Below are positions 45,976 to 56,217 of a stretch of DNA of 64,000 bases, piece by piece. The DNA is from Topomyia yanbarensis (taxonomy: Eukaryota; Arthropoda; Insecta; Diptera; Culicidae): assembly GCF_030247195.1 (NCBI RefSeq), contig NC_080670.1:29219497-29283496 (forward strand), given 5' to 3'. How positions within the stretch are numbered: the first letter of the stretch is position 1; the number at the start of each line of letters is the position of its first letter. Under the pieces are notes generated by a model. The model was not told the DNA's origin, made no database searches, and was given only the letters and a program-made list of their open reading frames with translations. The translations under genes were made by a program, and so were the position numbers.

Positions 45976-46289
45976 ATCCGTCACGGATGATGTCCCGTAA
46001 GTACAGATATTCAGATTGCTGCTAGCAAGTCATTGTATTTGCTACACTTTCTGCACTCCTTCCTAAGGAACTTTGCTACATTCCTTCCTAAGGAGAAATA
46101 TAGATTAAAACTATTTTTACATATAACACTAGCAGGACACATTATATTTCGACTTCGTCTATGAAATATACTGATAGGGCTCTAGTAGCCAAGTACGTTT
46201 GCCAGATACTGATGAGACAATTGGTCGACAACATCCCATCGATTTTCACCTCAGTACCAACACCATTTGGATTGCCTCGTCCGCTACCA

Positions 46290-46462
46290 GCCATCATTCA
46301 CTTTGTCTTATCAGAGTTTGTAGTAAGTCCGATTCTCGCAGTGTCCTTTATAGAAGGCAAAAAATACTTCTTTCACTGCTCTGAGATCAACGCCGGTGAT
46401 ATAGATGTCGCCGCGATGCCAAGAAGCATGTTAGATCTCATGATGATGGCTCCGTTTTTTTA
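46290..46462 (+). pseudogene. Possible I-clade reverse transcriptase tail relic
   Basis: A plus-strand frame reads FVLSEFVVSPILAVSFIEGK. The intact I element here has RFASGAFVTSPILAIMAEAG just before its ORF2 stop. The similarity is short but specific in order and spacing. No other motif remains. The frame (46161-46463) should not be read as a gene. Confidence 0.4.
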
Positions 46463-46599
46463 AACATCGGATCTTTGTCTCGCTTCTTTGAGCGCTTAAT
46501 AGCTTAAAGAGTGTATCGCCCTGCTTCCATGCATCTTACGTTTTAACCAAATCGGACGTTTCTCAAGCTATTTCGACGCGACATCCAGCGTCTGAGGAA

Positions 46600-46870
46600 T
46601 CAGCTTCATCGGTTTTGAACGAAAACCACGTTCAAGCATTAAGTATTTGCCACAGTTCGTTTCGTTTCACGGAATCGTACGCCGCATTGAAATTCACAAA
46701 CAGGTGGTGAGTCTGCAAGTGGAATCCCCGAAATTCATCCAGAATTGGTGGAAGAGCTGTCTTCGAAAAAAGAGTTCAGTCACCGGGTCCAGACTGCTAA
46801 ACAGAGCACGTGAGAGTAGCATATAGGTGTTGAGTTTCGTTATACTTCGCTAGTTATTACACTCGAGTTT
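46600..46870 (-). pseudogene. RTE-like reverse transcriptase relic, motif A region
   Basis: The minus strand reads LQTHHLFVNFNAAYDSVKRN then ELWQ after small frame changes. This is the motif A block of the same LINE family as 38330-38740 (nucleotide core CCACAGTTCGTTTCGTTTCA shared by both). Several stops and shifts. Clade by pattern only. Confidence 0.65.
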
Positions 46871-46879
46871 GGTACAGGG

Positions 46880-47745
46880 GGAGATGCCATCAATAAACCC
46901 ATTACGGGTATAGCTGGATGATGCCGTGAAATATTTCGCTGTGGAGTGGATAAAGCTCTGATCTTGCAATCGAGTTCGACCATCGTGAAGTGTAGGAGTA
47001 ATGCTAGGCGGCGATCTATAGTTACGCTAAGGATGTTGGATTCTCGTCGGAATGTAATTGGCATACCCACGTGCTCAACCGGTCTGCCGGTAGCCAACTG
47101 GTGGATATACAAATATGTAAACTCCCTGTGGTAGCGCTGCAAAGAGGAATTTCATACTGATGAAGAACAGCGTCACTGCCAGCACGAAGCCCTGAGGGAC
47201 GCTATAGGCTTCGGTGAAGAATTCCGACTGACGGCCCCCGGAATACTCCAAAGCTGCCATTCACTCACCAGCTATGTAGCTGATGGAGTACTTCCCTTCA
47301 CCAAACCGTGTTATAGACCTTCGTGATATCTATGATGGTAATATCCATCACCCACTAGCGCTTGGTGAATGATTTCAACAAAAGTCTCCGAGATGAGGTG
47401 AATTGCGAAAGGCGAATTGACTTTGATCGAGCAGGTCGTTTTACTCCAGATGGGTCATCAGACGCCTGTTCACTAAATGCTCCATGTAAGGGAGCAGGCT
47501 TATTGACCGAAAGTTTTTTAGAGTACCATCGCACTTTTTCGGTATAGGTATCACTAATGCAGTCTTCCGGGACGTGAGGATAGCCTGTCCAATCCAGATT
47601 CAGTTTAGGCTCTCCAATAAGCTCTCACCCTCCGTGGCGGTGCATTCTGAAGGGGAGGTAACCTACGTTGTCGTGGCCAGCGGATTTTCCACGCGCTGTG
47701 AATAGAGTATATGTCAGTTCAACTCCGGTGAGAGGTTGTTGAAAT
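46880..47745 (-). pseudogene. I-clade reverse transcriptase relic, antisense
   Basis: Read on the minus strand with several frame changes: MDITIIDITKVYNTVW (motif A-like), SVPQGFVLAVTLFFISMKFL (motif B, compare GVPQGSVLSVTLFLVAIQPI in the intact I element), IFVYPPV where YADD is expected (motif C lost), and NILSVTIDRRLALLLHF (compare TLGITLDRSLNFKAH). Upstream pieces resemble the GPDSVGYPMLQ and PIPK segments. A decayed I-type copy, opposite in strand to the intact element. Confidence 0.7.
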
Positions 47746-48050
47746 TCTGTCCGGAATTGGGAAGAGATATGCAGAGAATCTCCTTGACTTTTCTTTTATA
47801 TTTCAGGAAAAAGAGGGGTAGGGCTGCGTCGGCTAAGAATGACGAGAAATGCTTCCCTAATTCATTTTGTTAGGATTTTTAATGTCTCTTTGCCATGTGC
47901 TGTATATTTTTACCTTTTGCACTCTTAATTTCCATTATTTTTTCGCTGCTCAGTGCATGATTGTCACATGATCTTACTTCTTTCTCTAAAACATTGTAAT
48001 AGACAAGTCATACGTCCATCTATTTTTTACTGTTTCCTTCTCGGCGGCTC
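47746..48050. other. No recognisable feature
   Basis: Unique-looking, T-rich near 47890-47950. Nothing supported. Confidence 0.4.
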
Positions 48051-48054
48051 TCAA

Positions 48055-48395
48055 AAGTACGCGGAAATATGCAAACGAGTACACGGTTATAAAAACTCAA
48101 CGCAAACGTGAAATAAGAAATGCGTTAGCGTACACGAAATTTATGTGATGAAAAAAACGCGTTTCAATAACATACAAACGCCCGAGTCCTTCGCGATAAG
48201 ACAGAACCGGTTGCAAACGCGATCCTTCAGGCATACCTACGCCCACTGCAGTAATAACAACGTCCCGGTGATCAAGTTTACGTAAAAGAGTAAAAAACGA
48301 TCTTACGTGCCAACATACAAACGCTCGCCTTCGCGCTATCGTGAATCGTATTCGTCCGGAAGCTGGCACTCCAAATTCGTACCGTGTAACAGAAA
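48055..48395 (+). repeat. Dispersed repeat family M1, copy C
   Basis: CACGGTTATAAAAACTC, ACATACAAACGCCCGAGTCC, TTCGCGATAAGACAGAACCG, CATACCTACGCCCAC and GTCCCGGTGATCAAGTTTAC appear in the family order. A second ACATACAAACGCTCGCCTTC follows at 48312, as if two units abut. It is followed at 48395-48500 by CCGCGTAATTCG-type words. Confidence 0.65.
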
Positions 48396-48524
48396 CCGCG
48401 GTAATTCGAAAATCCGCGTAATTCGACAATCCGCACAAAAAGTTAATTTTAATGCAAAATATTTGTGTTTTTTGCGCGCATTTCGAAATTTACGCGATTT
48501 CTGCAAAAATAGTCGAGATCCTTA

Positions 48525-48960
48525 GTCTTAAAAATGACTCCTTATGGTTCGCAGTTCAACAATATAAGAATTTTCGAAATGGTCTTGACGAGTGGGTGTC
48601 GAAAGTTGATGCTTAACGCCATTTGGAATCTAAGATGGCGACTTTCATTTTAACTAAATTGGCCTTAACTCAATGTAGGTATTTTCGGAATTGTTTGTAC
48701 GAGTTGGTGTCAGAGGTCTATGTTTAGTGTCATTTTAAAATCCAAGATGGCGGCTTACGGGTTGGAAAAATTTACTATAATCACAATTTATTTTTATGGT
48801 ATTTTCGGAATGGTCTTGTCGATCCGAAAGCATCCCTTCTTCACTTCACATGTATATATTGCAAAACGATGTCTGACACAATTTGGGAATCTAAAATGGC
48901 GTCTTCCGGTATGGCAAAATAATGTATGGCCCATTCAATATGGTTCTTTTTGAATTGGCT
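48525..48960 (+). repeat. Tandem satellite, ~125 bp unit, forward arm
   Basis: Three to four diverged units each contain ATTTTCG(G/A)AATGGTCTTG, GA(C/G)T.GGTGTC, CATTT..AATC and AAGATGGCG..TT. The words recur near 48570-48640, 48680-48760, 48800 and 48880-48910. The same unit occurs inverted at 49236-49500. Confidence 0.75.
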
Positions 48961-49235
48961 TGAGGACTCTTTGCCAGAAGTTGCCTTGGTTCCTAATAGT
49001 GGCCTATAACCATTTCTTTTTATTATGAATATACTTCCGTTCAGAGTGTTTTCCCGTTGAAATAAAGGAAAAAAAGATTTTCCAACTATGAGTGTGTAAA
49101 ATGTGCTTAAAAATAATTGAGGACCCGTTTTTATCTGATGAATTTTAGGCGGACGGGAAGATTCACAAAATCGAGACACATTTTTCCTTATTTTTAATAA
49201 ACCGATTCTATTGAAATTTTCTTCACTGAATCGCG

Positions 49236-49500
49236 ATGACCATTACGAAAAATATTAATTGGGTTGTAGTGAATTCTGCTAAACCAGAAGTCACTATATT
49301 CAATTTCAAAATGACACTAATAATCGACCTTCAACAATCACTCGTCAAATCAATTCCGAAAATACCCATATCGATTAGGCTAAGGCAAACCGTTAAACTG
49401 GAAGTTGCCATCTTGGATTTCAAAATGGTGTCAAATGTCGACTTCCGACACCCACTCGTCAAGACCATCCCAAAAATACCCATATTCAGGTGTGGGCCAC
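49236..49500 (-). repeat. Tandem satellite, ~125 bp unit, inverted arm
   Basis: Two units in reverse orientation (GACACCCACTCGTCAAGACC, ATCCCAAAAATACCCATA, GTTGCCATCTTGGATTTCAA) mirror the forward arm at 48525-48960. About 275 bp of different sequence lies between. The pair could fold as a long hairpin. Confidence 0.75.
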
Positions 49501-49599
49501 AAGAGTGTTTGATATCCGTCTTCCATTTTTCCAAAAATTGAAAAGGTCTTTAACATTTTTTGCAGAAACCGCACTTGTTTTGCATTGAAAAGGATTTTC

Positions 49600-49845
49600 G
49601 TTCGCATAGAAACACTTGCGCCCTTCGTGATAATACCATTCTGGTGATGCATGCGCACATGCATCGCGATCATCCGCGCACACCTACGCCTGCGATCGTG
49701 CATACATACATAAATCAGAAATTGCGAATATACATATATGTACGCAGTCTCAAGTGCGATTCTACTAACGTTCTTTACCACGCGAACCTGAATCGACCAC
49801 TTCCGGAAACCCCTTCAGTTGCACCATTCTACAGTGGGTTTTTCA
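49600..49845 (+). repeat. Dispersed repeat family M1, copy D (rearranged)
   Basis: AACACTTGCGCCCTTCGTGA, GCGATCATCCGCGCACACCT, ACGCCTGCGATCGTGC and CACGCGAACCTGAATCGACC then CACTTCCGGAAACCCC follow the order seen at 54140-54210 plus 55305-55450. It is followed at once by the TIR-type element at 49864. Confidence 0.65.
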
Positions 49846-50574
49846 ACAAAAACGCTTTTAATCCACCTAACAGTGTGATGAGACATTTCTTATAACTCTT
49901 ATCACTCTCTTCGGATATTATATCGTTTGAGAACATTTAGAACTTGATGCTTCGCGATGTTTTTGATAACACATACTACATGGGATAGTTGCAGGACTCA
50001 GAGAATCGCTCAAATCAGCATAGGACAACATCAGTGCTAGAAATCTCAAATCAAATCAATGGGAAGCGAAAAAATGGCCCATAAAATAGACATTGCTACG
50101 AATTATTGTTAATGCTCTGTTAATAAAATATCTAAATTGTGGTGGGAAAACTGAATTTTCCTAAAGGGGTTATATATTGTACTGAGCCAAAAAAATCGCA
50201 TTTTTTTTTAATCGATTTGGAGTTTATACTTTACTCAAATTACCAACGCGACTGAGAACTAAGAAATCAACGCTTTTTCTTGAAAAGGGCGATACTAGCA
50301 GTGACACCATTCAAAGAAAATCAACAGTGAATATTTCCAGACCTTTATTTCCTATTTAAGAACTATTGTGTTTTTTATATCCTAGATTGCATGATTCAGT
50401 GATCGAAACCCAAAACTTCATGAAGTATTTGAAATTATTAAATTAAAATTTGTTTTTGCTATTGAAATTTACAAAATGATAGTATCGCCCCTTTGACGAT
50501 TGTTTACTTTTTCGATCCCACCTATCAGCATTGAAGTATCGCCCTTACGTTTTTTTTACAATACCAATTTTACA

Positions 50575-50698
50575 AGTGGTGGTGGTTTGGTGAAAATCGA
50601 TCTTACTGTCCAAACGGCATAATTCCGAAACCGTAATTTTTGAAGTTTTAAAATTATGCAGAATTAATTTTTCAGAAAATAGTAACAGAGTTCGTGTT
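50575..50698 (+). repeat. 124 bp perfect direct repeat, first copy
   Basis: AGTGGTGGTGGTTTGGTGAA through AACAGAGTTCGTGTT. Read base by base, it matches 51004-51127 with no difference. The distance between copies is 429 bp. Confidence 0.93.
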
Positions 50699-51003
50699 TT
50701 TAGCGAATTTGTTGAGACTTTATTGTTGTCATGAATATTAACCTGAGAAAATTCACCATAAATACTTCTTGGACGATATACCGCCAAAATTATTTTATCA
50801 AATGATGCGCTGTTTAACGTTTGTAAAACTCATCGAAGATACTAAACTTCCGAAATTGGCGGTTTCAAAATGATGTTATCTTGACCTTAAATTATTGTTT
50901 TTGAACATTTGACGTATACATATAATTGGTCATACAATAAAAATCAAATGCTAATCAAAATTGATCAGAACCTGCTATAGTCGAATGGAAATCGTCATTT
51001 TTC

Positions 51004-51127
51004 AGTGGTGGTGGTTTGGTGAAAATCGATCTTACTGTCCAAACGGCATAATTCCGAAACCGTAATTTTTGAAGTTTTAAAATTATGCAGAATTAATTTT
51101 TCAGAAAATAGTAACAGAGTTCGTGTT
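51004..51127 (+). repeat. 124 bp perfect direct repeat, second copy
   Basis: Identical to 50575-50698. Perfect identity in otherwise decayed non-coding DNA means a recent duplication, gene conversion, or an assembly artefact. Confidence 0.93.
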
Positions 51128-51805
51128 GATATAATCACTTCCAAGAAAATTTGTAAAAATATCTCACTCATAGGGGGATTAATCAGCAAAAGCGTACTAC
51201 CAAAAGAAAGGGCATATTGCCTCCATTAAATTCACCGAAGATACTATTGACTTAAAATAAGCCGTTTTGGCGTTAAAAATAGATTACATGTTTTTGGTCA
51301 TGTTTCTGGCAATGGGAAATGATAAAAATCTTTCGTCCGCATTTAATGTTAAATATCTCTTTTGATAATAGTCCGATTTCAACAATCTATAGCTTGTTTG
51401 AAAGGTATTCGTTAAAGCTGTCTAAAAACATATAAATTGTTAATCTATGTTGTCAATTTCGGCAAATAATTCAAAAAAACTGCAAAAAACGCCATTTTTA
51501 CGCATTCAAACATTCATATCTTGAAAACTAAACATCAGAATCAAAAACAAATTAATAGCGTTCATACTGTTTTTTAGTTCTTTCATTTAAAATTGGTTTG
51601 GATAAGATCGGTTCAGCCATTGCTGAGAAACACGAATGAGAATTTGTCCGTTACATACACACACACACACAGACACACACACAGACATTGTCCCAAATCG
51701 TCGAGCTGAGTCGATTGGTATATAAGACTCGGCCCTCCGGGCCTCGGAAAAAATCTTGAAAGTTTGAGCGAATTCTATACATTTCTTTTATAAGAAATGT
51801 AAAAA

Positions 51806-52434
51806 CGTGTGAAAAATTATTGATACGGAAACGGTAAAGCCAACAGCAATAATGTCTTCTAGGATGTTTTATGATGATCCAAGACCTTCATTTTGATCAT
51901 ACAATTATAGTGATTAATCCACCTTGAAGTGAGATATTTGCTAGATTTTATAAAAAAACAAAATGAAGTCTTCAGAAATGTTAAAGAACTTGTTTATATG
52001 AAAATATTTACTGAAGACCGAAAGCCTCTATTTATAGTGCACTCGAAGCTACTAAAGGTTATCCATTTCAATAATTCAAATCTTTTTTTACGGAACATAC
52101 CGAACTTGTCAGAATAATGTTTAAAAGTCCTAGTAATGAACTAGCTTTAAAGGGATCATCAACAAACAACCAGTAATTGTGTTTAAGATAATAAAGATAA
52201 AGAATTTATGTCTTCAGCAAAGTTGTTGGTAAAAGTTTGCCATACAACTTTGCGCAAGACAAAATTTTAATATATGCATGTAGAAGAAAGTTGGCTTTTA
52301 GGATGATTAATCATTACAATAACAACACCATATGATAGAACTTGAAATGTTCATAAATTCCTACGAAGGCGACATTGACCCAAATTTAACGATTTAGGCG
52401 TAATTAATAGATCGCACGATTTTGACGACAAAAA
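51806..52434. other. No recognisable feature
   Basis: A/T-rich sequence between two elements. TAGTGATTAATCCACCTTGA (51910) resembles element-start words (compare 16183 and 49864), but no partner end was found. Confidence 0.4.
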
Positions 52435-52782
52435 CCACTGTGCATTCTTAAAAAAACCGACGATCTTAGACATTAGACAACTTGGTCATAATAGTCACTC
52501 TTTTCTAGCATCTGAACCGCATACTTGAAATTAATCATGGGACGCAACGGTCCTCGCGAAACTTCAAGAAGCCACCAGAATGGCCACACGGTTATACAAT
52601 CGCATTCATACACGCGACGTTTCATATCAGCTAGCACATACGACATACAAAAGCCAACGTACAAACGCTCTTACCCTTTACGATCATTCATGTATACCTA
52701 AACCCACTACCTCGCAAGCATGGAAACACCCCGTCGTCGATTAAGTGTGCGTTTTGGCACTTATAAATTTAAAAAACTGTTT
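52435..52782 (+). repeat. Dispersed repeat family M1, copy E
   Basis: CACTGTGCATTCTTAAAAA, ATTAGACAAC, TCTGAACCGCATACTTGAAA, ACACGGTTATACAATC, AACGTACAAACGCTC, TTTACGATCATTCATG and AACACCCCGTCGTCGATTAA then GTTTTGGCACTTATAAATTT. Adds the left part of the family, also seen at 53888 and 55488. Cut on the right by the next element. Confidence 0.7.
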
Positions 52783-53665
52783 TAATCCACCTAGTGGTGC
52801 AATTGTGCTTTTCTCATTTGTCTAAACTAGAATTACTTGGCTGGTTATGTTCAACACAGTGGTGGAAATGTATATTACATATTCAGTACGATTTGCGCAT
52901 ACATACAATGGATCGACAGCCACGATCTTCAGATACTATGTGTAGACACTGAAACATCGCATGAAACCAGCGGCGGATCAAGGAGTAGGATCCGGGTGGT
53001 CCGGACCCTGCCGAAAATTTTCAATTTATGAAGAAATTTTAAACTAGTTATAATTTTAAAGTAGCAACCCCTCACTGCATACTCCTACCTAAGCCTATAT
53101 AAGCCGGGATTAGGTTGACGATTTTTAGATTGATTGCATAACATTTCTATATGAGAAAGGCAAAAATGTGCCAAAGTCAAAAAAGCCAATTCTCGTCATT
53201 TTTTTCGAGTTTACATCAAATCTCACCGTTTCATGCATTTTAAAGTAATTTGGCATCAAAAATACAAATTCGATTTTGAAATTTTTCTTACTCCCCCTTT
53301 GAGAATTTTTCATTTCAGTTTATATGGGAATCTGCTGTGCGGTCGCACTCTTCAACCCGTAACTCCAGAACCAGAAGTCCAATCAACAAAAAATTCAATA
53401 GCAAAAAAATGGAAATGTTGTACCCTTCATTTGAGACTAAGTTTGTCTAAATCGGTCCAGTCATCTCTTGGAAACAGAGGTGACATTTTTTCCGCATATA
53501 CACATACAAACATACACACACATACAAATATACACACACAGACATTTTTCGATCTCGACGAACTGAGTCCAACGGCATATGACACTCCTCGGTCCGCCGG
53601 GCCGGGATTAGGTTGACGATTTTTAGAGTGATTGCATAACCTTTCTATATGAGAAAGGCAAAACC
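52783..53665. mobile_element. ~0.9 kb non-coding element with TGCCTTTCTCAT-type ends
   Basis: The left end has TTTTAATCCACCTAGTGGTG then TGCTTTTCTCAT. The right end has ATATGAGAAAGGCA, its inverse with one mismatch. AAAACTGTTTT on the left and AAAACCGTTTT on the right may be a target duplication. The interior includes ACTCTTCAACCCGTAACTCC, CAAATCGGTCCAGTC-like words (CTAAATCGGTCCAGTC), a CA tract and CGACGAACTGAGTC ... CGGTCCGCCGGGCC. I associate this with a type abundant in culicine genomes. No protein encoded. Confidence 0.6.
53104..53165 (+). repeat. ~60 bp direct repeat of the element's right end, first copy
   Basis: CCGGGATTAGGTTGACGATT, then GATTGCATAACATTTCTATA and TGAGAAAGGC. It recurs at 53601-53662 with only a few changes, 497 bp downstream. 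The element therefore has two right ends. Confidence 0.85.
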
Positions 53666-54211
53666 GTTTTTCAAGAAACACCCCAAAGCATACATTTGGA
53701 TTTCTCGTGCAGCAGAAAGTATGAAAGATAGAACTTGCGAGTCTTTAGCAATTTGTCTAAAATGTGCTGCTCTTCAACTTCATTGAAGCAGACAGTCAAG
53801 CTCTATCTCGCTCCGTTAATAAGGTAAATTTCAGATCTTGCTAAAATTAGAACCACCCTAGCTTCTGTATATTCCTGCTAAATTTACATTAAGGACCACT
53901 GTGCATTTTAAAATACGGAACTTGAATACACTAGACGTCAAATCTCAGGGCTCCACAGTTGGAGACTCCAGTGAGATGACAGAGCTCATTTTCTTCCTTT
54001 ATCTGAACCGTATATTCGAAATTGATCTTCGGAATGACGGCCGATGCGAACGTAAGAAATTTACGCGCATATGAAAACACTTGAAGTTATGCACACGCTA
54101 GTAAACGTGACATAAGAATACGTACGCTATCGAACATGTTAACACAGCAACACTTGTGCCTTTCGCGATAATTCAATTCTGGTCACGCAATCGCGATCAT
54201 CCGTGCACAGT

Positions 54212-55299
54212 AGACTGCCCAGAAACAAAACAAATTTTCGAAAACTCAATTGGCCCACCCCTCATTCGATGCCTAGTCCCATCAGCAGTATCTGCACCAA
54301 ATTTGAACCAAATCGAACAAGTCTAGCTACCGGACCGACGCCTTCGAATTTTGCATGGGATTTTTCGACAATTTGGATGTAGAAAGTTTGCATTTCGCCG
54401 CTAGTTGGTACTTTGTGTATCATGTTACCACAGCAAGTGAAAATATAAAGGATAATATCATTGCTTACAACTTACAACAAGACTGCAAACCAATCCAAGA
54501 TCCCTTAGGAGAAATTATTAAACTTTTAATGTCTGCATCAGGTTTGCATGGGGCCTAACAGCCCACGCCGGTGAATCAGTAGTCGAACTTTATTTTTTAG
54601 GAAATAATGGTTAGATTTAACTGAGTTTGGAGCTATTTTCATACATCTTTCGACTACAAAATTTTGGTTCCATTGTTCACCACATAGAGGGCGCCCTCTA
54701 TTTTCCAGTTAAAAATCCATGTTATGTACTAAAATTCTTCCAAACATACTATTCAGCTAAATCAGCTAATCGCTAAATTTTCTAAAACATCTCCTAAGGA
54801 ACTTGGATTGATTTGCAGATTGTCTTTCTTATTTTCACTTGCAGTGATAAATTAATGCATAGTGGACCTTTTCCTTGTAAATTGTCGAACAGTTTCATGC
54901 AAACTTCGAACACGTTGGCCCGATAACTAAACTTGTTCGATTTGGTTCAAATTTGAGGGACCATTCATAAATTACGTAACGCAAAAATTGCCCAAAATTG
55001 ACTCCCCCCTCCCCCTATGTAACAAATTGTCACAAATTTCTTCATCCCCCCCTCCCCTGTTACGTAACAAATTCCAAGAAAAAAATTTTTTTCTTCGATG
55101 AAAACATGTTACGTAACGATCTAGTTAACACCCCCTCCCCCCTATGTCACAACTTGTCACAACTTGTCACAACTTGTCGTACCCCCTCCCCCCCTAAATG
55201 CGTTACGTAATTTATGAATGGTCCCTTGAACAGACACACCGTATGAGACCAGGCATCGACTCAGGGGTGACCAGATGGGGACTTTTTTCTTGTCACTCT
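54212..55299. mobile_element. Foldback element with ~320 bp inverted arms
   Basis: The left arm (54212-~54535) contains CATTCGATGCCTAGTCCCAT, AATTTGAACCAAATCGAACA, TTTTTCGACAATTT, GCAAGTGAAAATA and CAAACCAATCCAAGATCCCT. The right arm read inversely has GAGTCGATGCCTGGTCTCAT, AATTTGAACCAAATCGAACA, CTGTTCGACAATTT, GCAAGTGAAAATA and CAAATCAATCCAAGTTCCTT. A central ~235 bp is unpaired. A MITE (54957-55225) sits inside the right arm. The terminal words AGACTGCCCAGA/TCTTGTCACTCT are weakly inverted. The junction with M1 suggests an ~8 bp target duplication (CGTGCACA/CATGCATC). Confidence 0.8.
54957..55225. mobile_element. MITE, 269 bp, perfect 26 bp inverted ends
   Basis: 54957-54982 (GGGACCATTCATAAATTACG...) is the exact inverse of 55200-55225. 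TTGA lies on both sides (54953-54956, 55226-55229) as a possible target copy. The interior repeats CCCCCTCCCCC and GTTACGTAAC, plus three CACAACTTGT units at 55147-55178. Non-coding. I recall similar ends in mosquito genomes, but the superfamily is not assigned here. It interrupts the right arm of the foldback element and is therefore younger. Confidence 0.9.
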
Positions 55300-55487
55300 A
55301 GCATGCATCTACACCCGCTATCTCGCTTACATAAAACCGGTGATCAAGTTAGGGTTTACGAATATATAAACGCGCAGTGCTGTGAGCGTCTGTTCCCACG
55401 CGAACTTGCAAGGGACACTTCCGAAAACGACCCTGCCCGTGGTCCTAGAAACCTAGCTCAATGCTGTCATTTAGGCAATTCTCAAAG

Positions 55488-55787
55488 AATACACTAGACA
55501 ACAAGTTTCAGGGCGACATTTGTCGGGAACTCTAGTGATATGGAGGAACTCACTCTCTTCGAATATCACCCATACAAACGCCCACGCGTTATAACACGTT
55601 AACATACAAACGCTCGAACTCTTTGCGATCATCCACGCTCACCTACGCCCGCGATCTTGCAAACATGAAAACACTCCGGTGATTATGAGGACGTTTGGGC
55701 ACTTCAGTGCGAACATATAAACGCTCGTTCCCACACGATCAAGTAGTGTCCTTGTCCCCACCACTGAACCGTACACTCAATGTCACT
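55488..55787 (+). repeat. Dispersed repeat family M1, copy G, left part
   Basis: Begins ATACACTAGACAACAAGTTT directly after copy F, so the two are head to tail. It continues ACATACAAACGCTCGAACTC, TTTGCGATCATCCACG, CACCTACGCCCGCGATCTTG, CACTCCGGTGATTATG and GAACCGTACACTCAATGTCA. It is cut there by the CR1-like LINE and resumes at 60893. Confidence 0.8.
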
Positions 55788-56217
55788 TTTTTGATTTGGC
55801 ATCACTGCTGTACTAAGTCGCGCTTATCAACAGAGTTGAATGTTTTTAATTATTTTTCGGTTGTTGTGTGCGCCGCGATAGCTTTGATCGTTGTTTATTT
55901 GCTGTTTTCCGTGTGTCGTCGTGTTTTCGAGTTGAAGTTTCCGGGATTTGCGAGTGAATTTTCGAAAGAATCGTGATCCGAAATTCTGGAATTCTGTGTT
56001 GATATTTTTTCACTTGTCATCACCACTGCCAGCACGCCCGATTTCTCTGTCCGAAGCGACATCTGCTGGTGAATAGCAACACATCTCTGCTCGAGTAGTG
56101 CTCAACCGGCATTGCGTACAAGTTGGCAAGTGCTCGAATCTGCTCAACATACATCGCGTGCAAGTACAAGACACGAATATTGCATACCCGCTAGGCGTTA
56201 TTCCATTTCTCGGAAGC

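Larger units (their letters stand above)
49864..51805. mobile_element. ~1.9 kb non-coding element with TTTTAATCCACC start
   Basis: The left end TTTTAATCCACCTAACAGTG is followed by GAGACATTTCTTATAACTC. The right end ACATTTCTTTTATAAGAAAT followed by GTAAAAACG supplies the inverse word. Near the right end lie a CA tract (51655-51690) and CGTCGAGCTGAGTCGATTGG ... ACTCGGCCCTCCGGGCCTCG. I associate this motif with repeats common in culicine genomes. There is no transposase. An internal 124 bp duplication is listed separately. Ends are approximate and class unassigned. Confidence 0.55.
53888..55487 (+). repeat. Dispersed repeat family M1, copy F, split by a foldback element
   Basis: The left piece 53888-54211 has CACTGTGCATTTTAAAATAC, ATACACTAGACGTC, TCTGAACCGTATATTCGAAA, GTTAACACAGCAACACTTGT and CGCGATCATCCGTGCACA. 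The right piece 55300-55487 resumes with GCATGCATCTACACCCGC, AAAACCGGTGATCAAGTTAG, ATATAAACGC and CACGCGAACTTGC. Joined, they give the family order without a gap except an apparent short duplication at the junction. Confidence 0.75.

Noticed and set aside
46161..46463. 100-codon plus-strand frame as a host gene
   Set aside because: Part of it resembles the RT tail of the I element, so a relic is the better reading, and only weakly.
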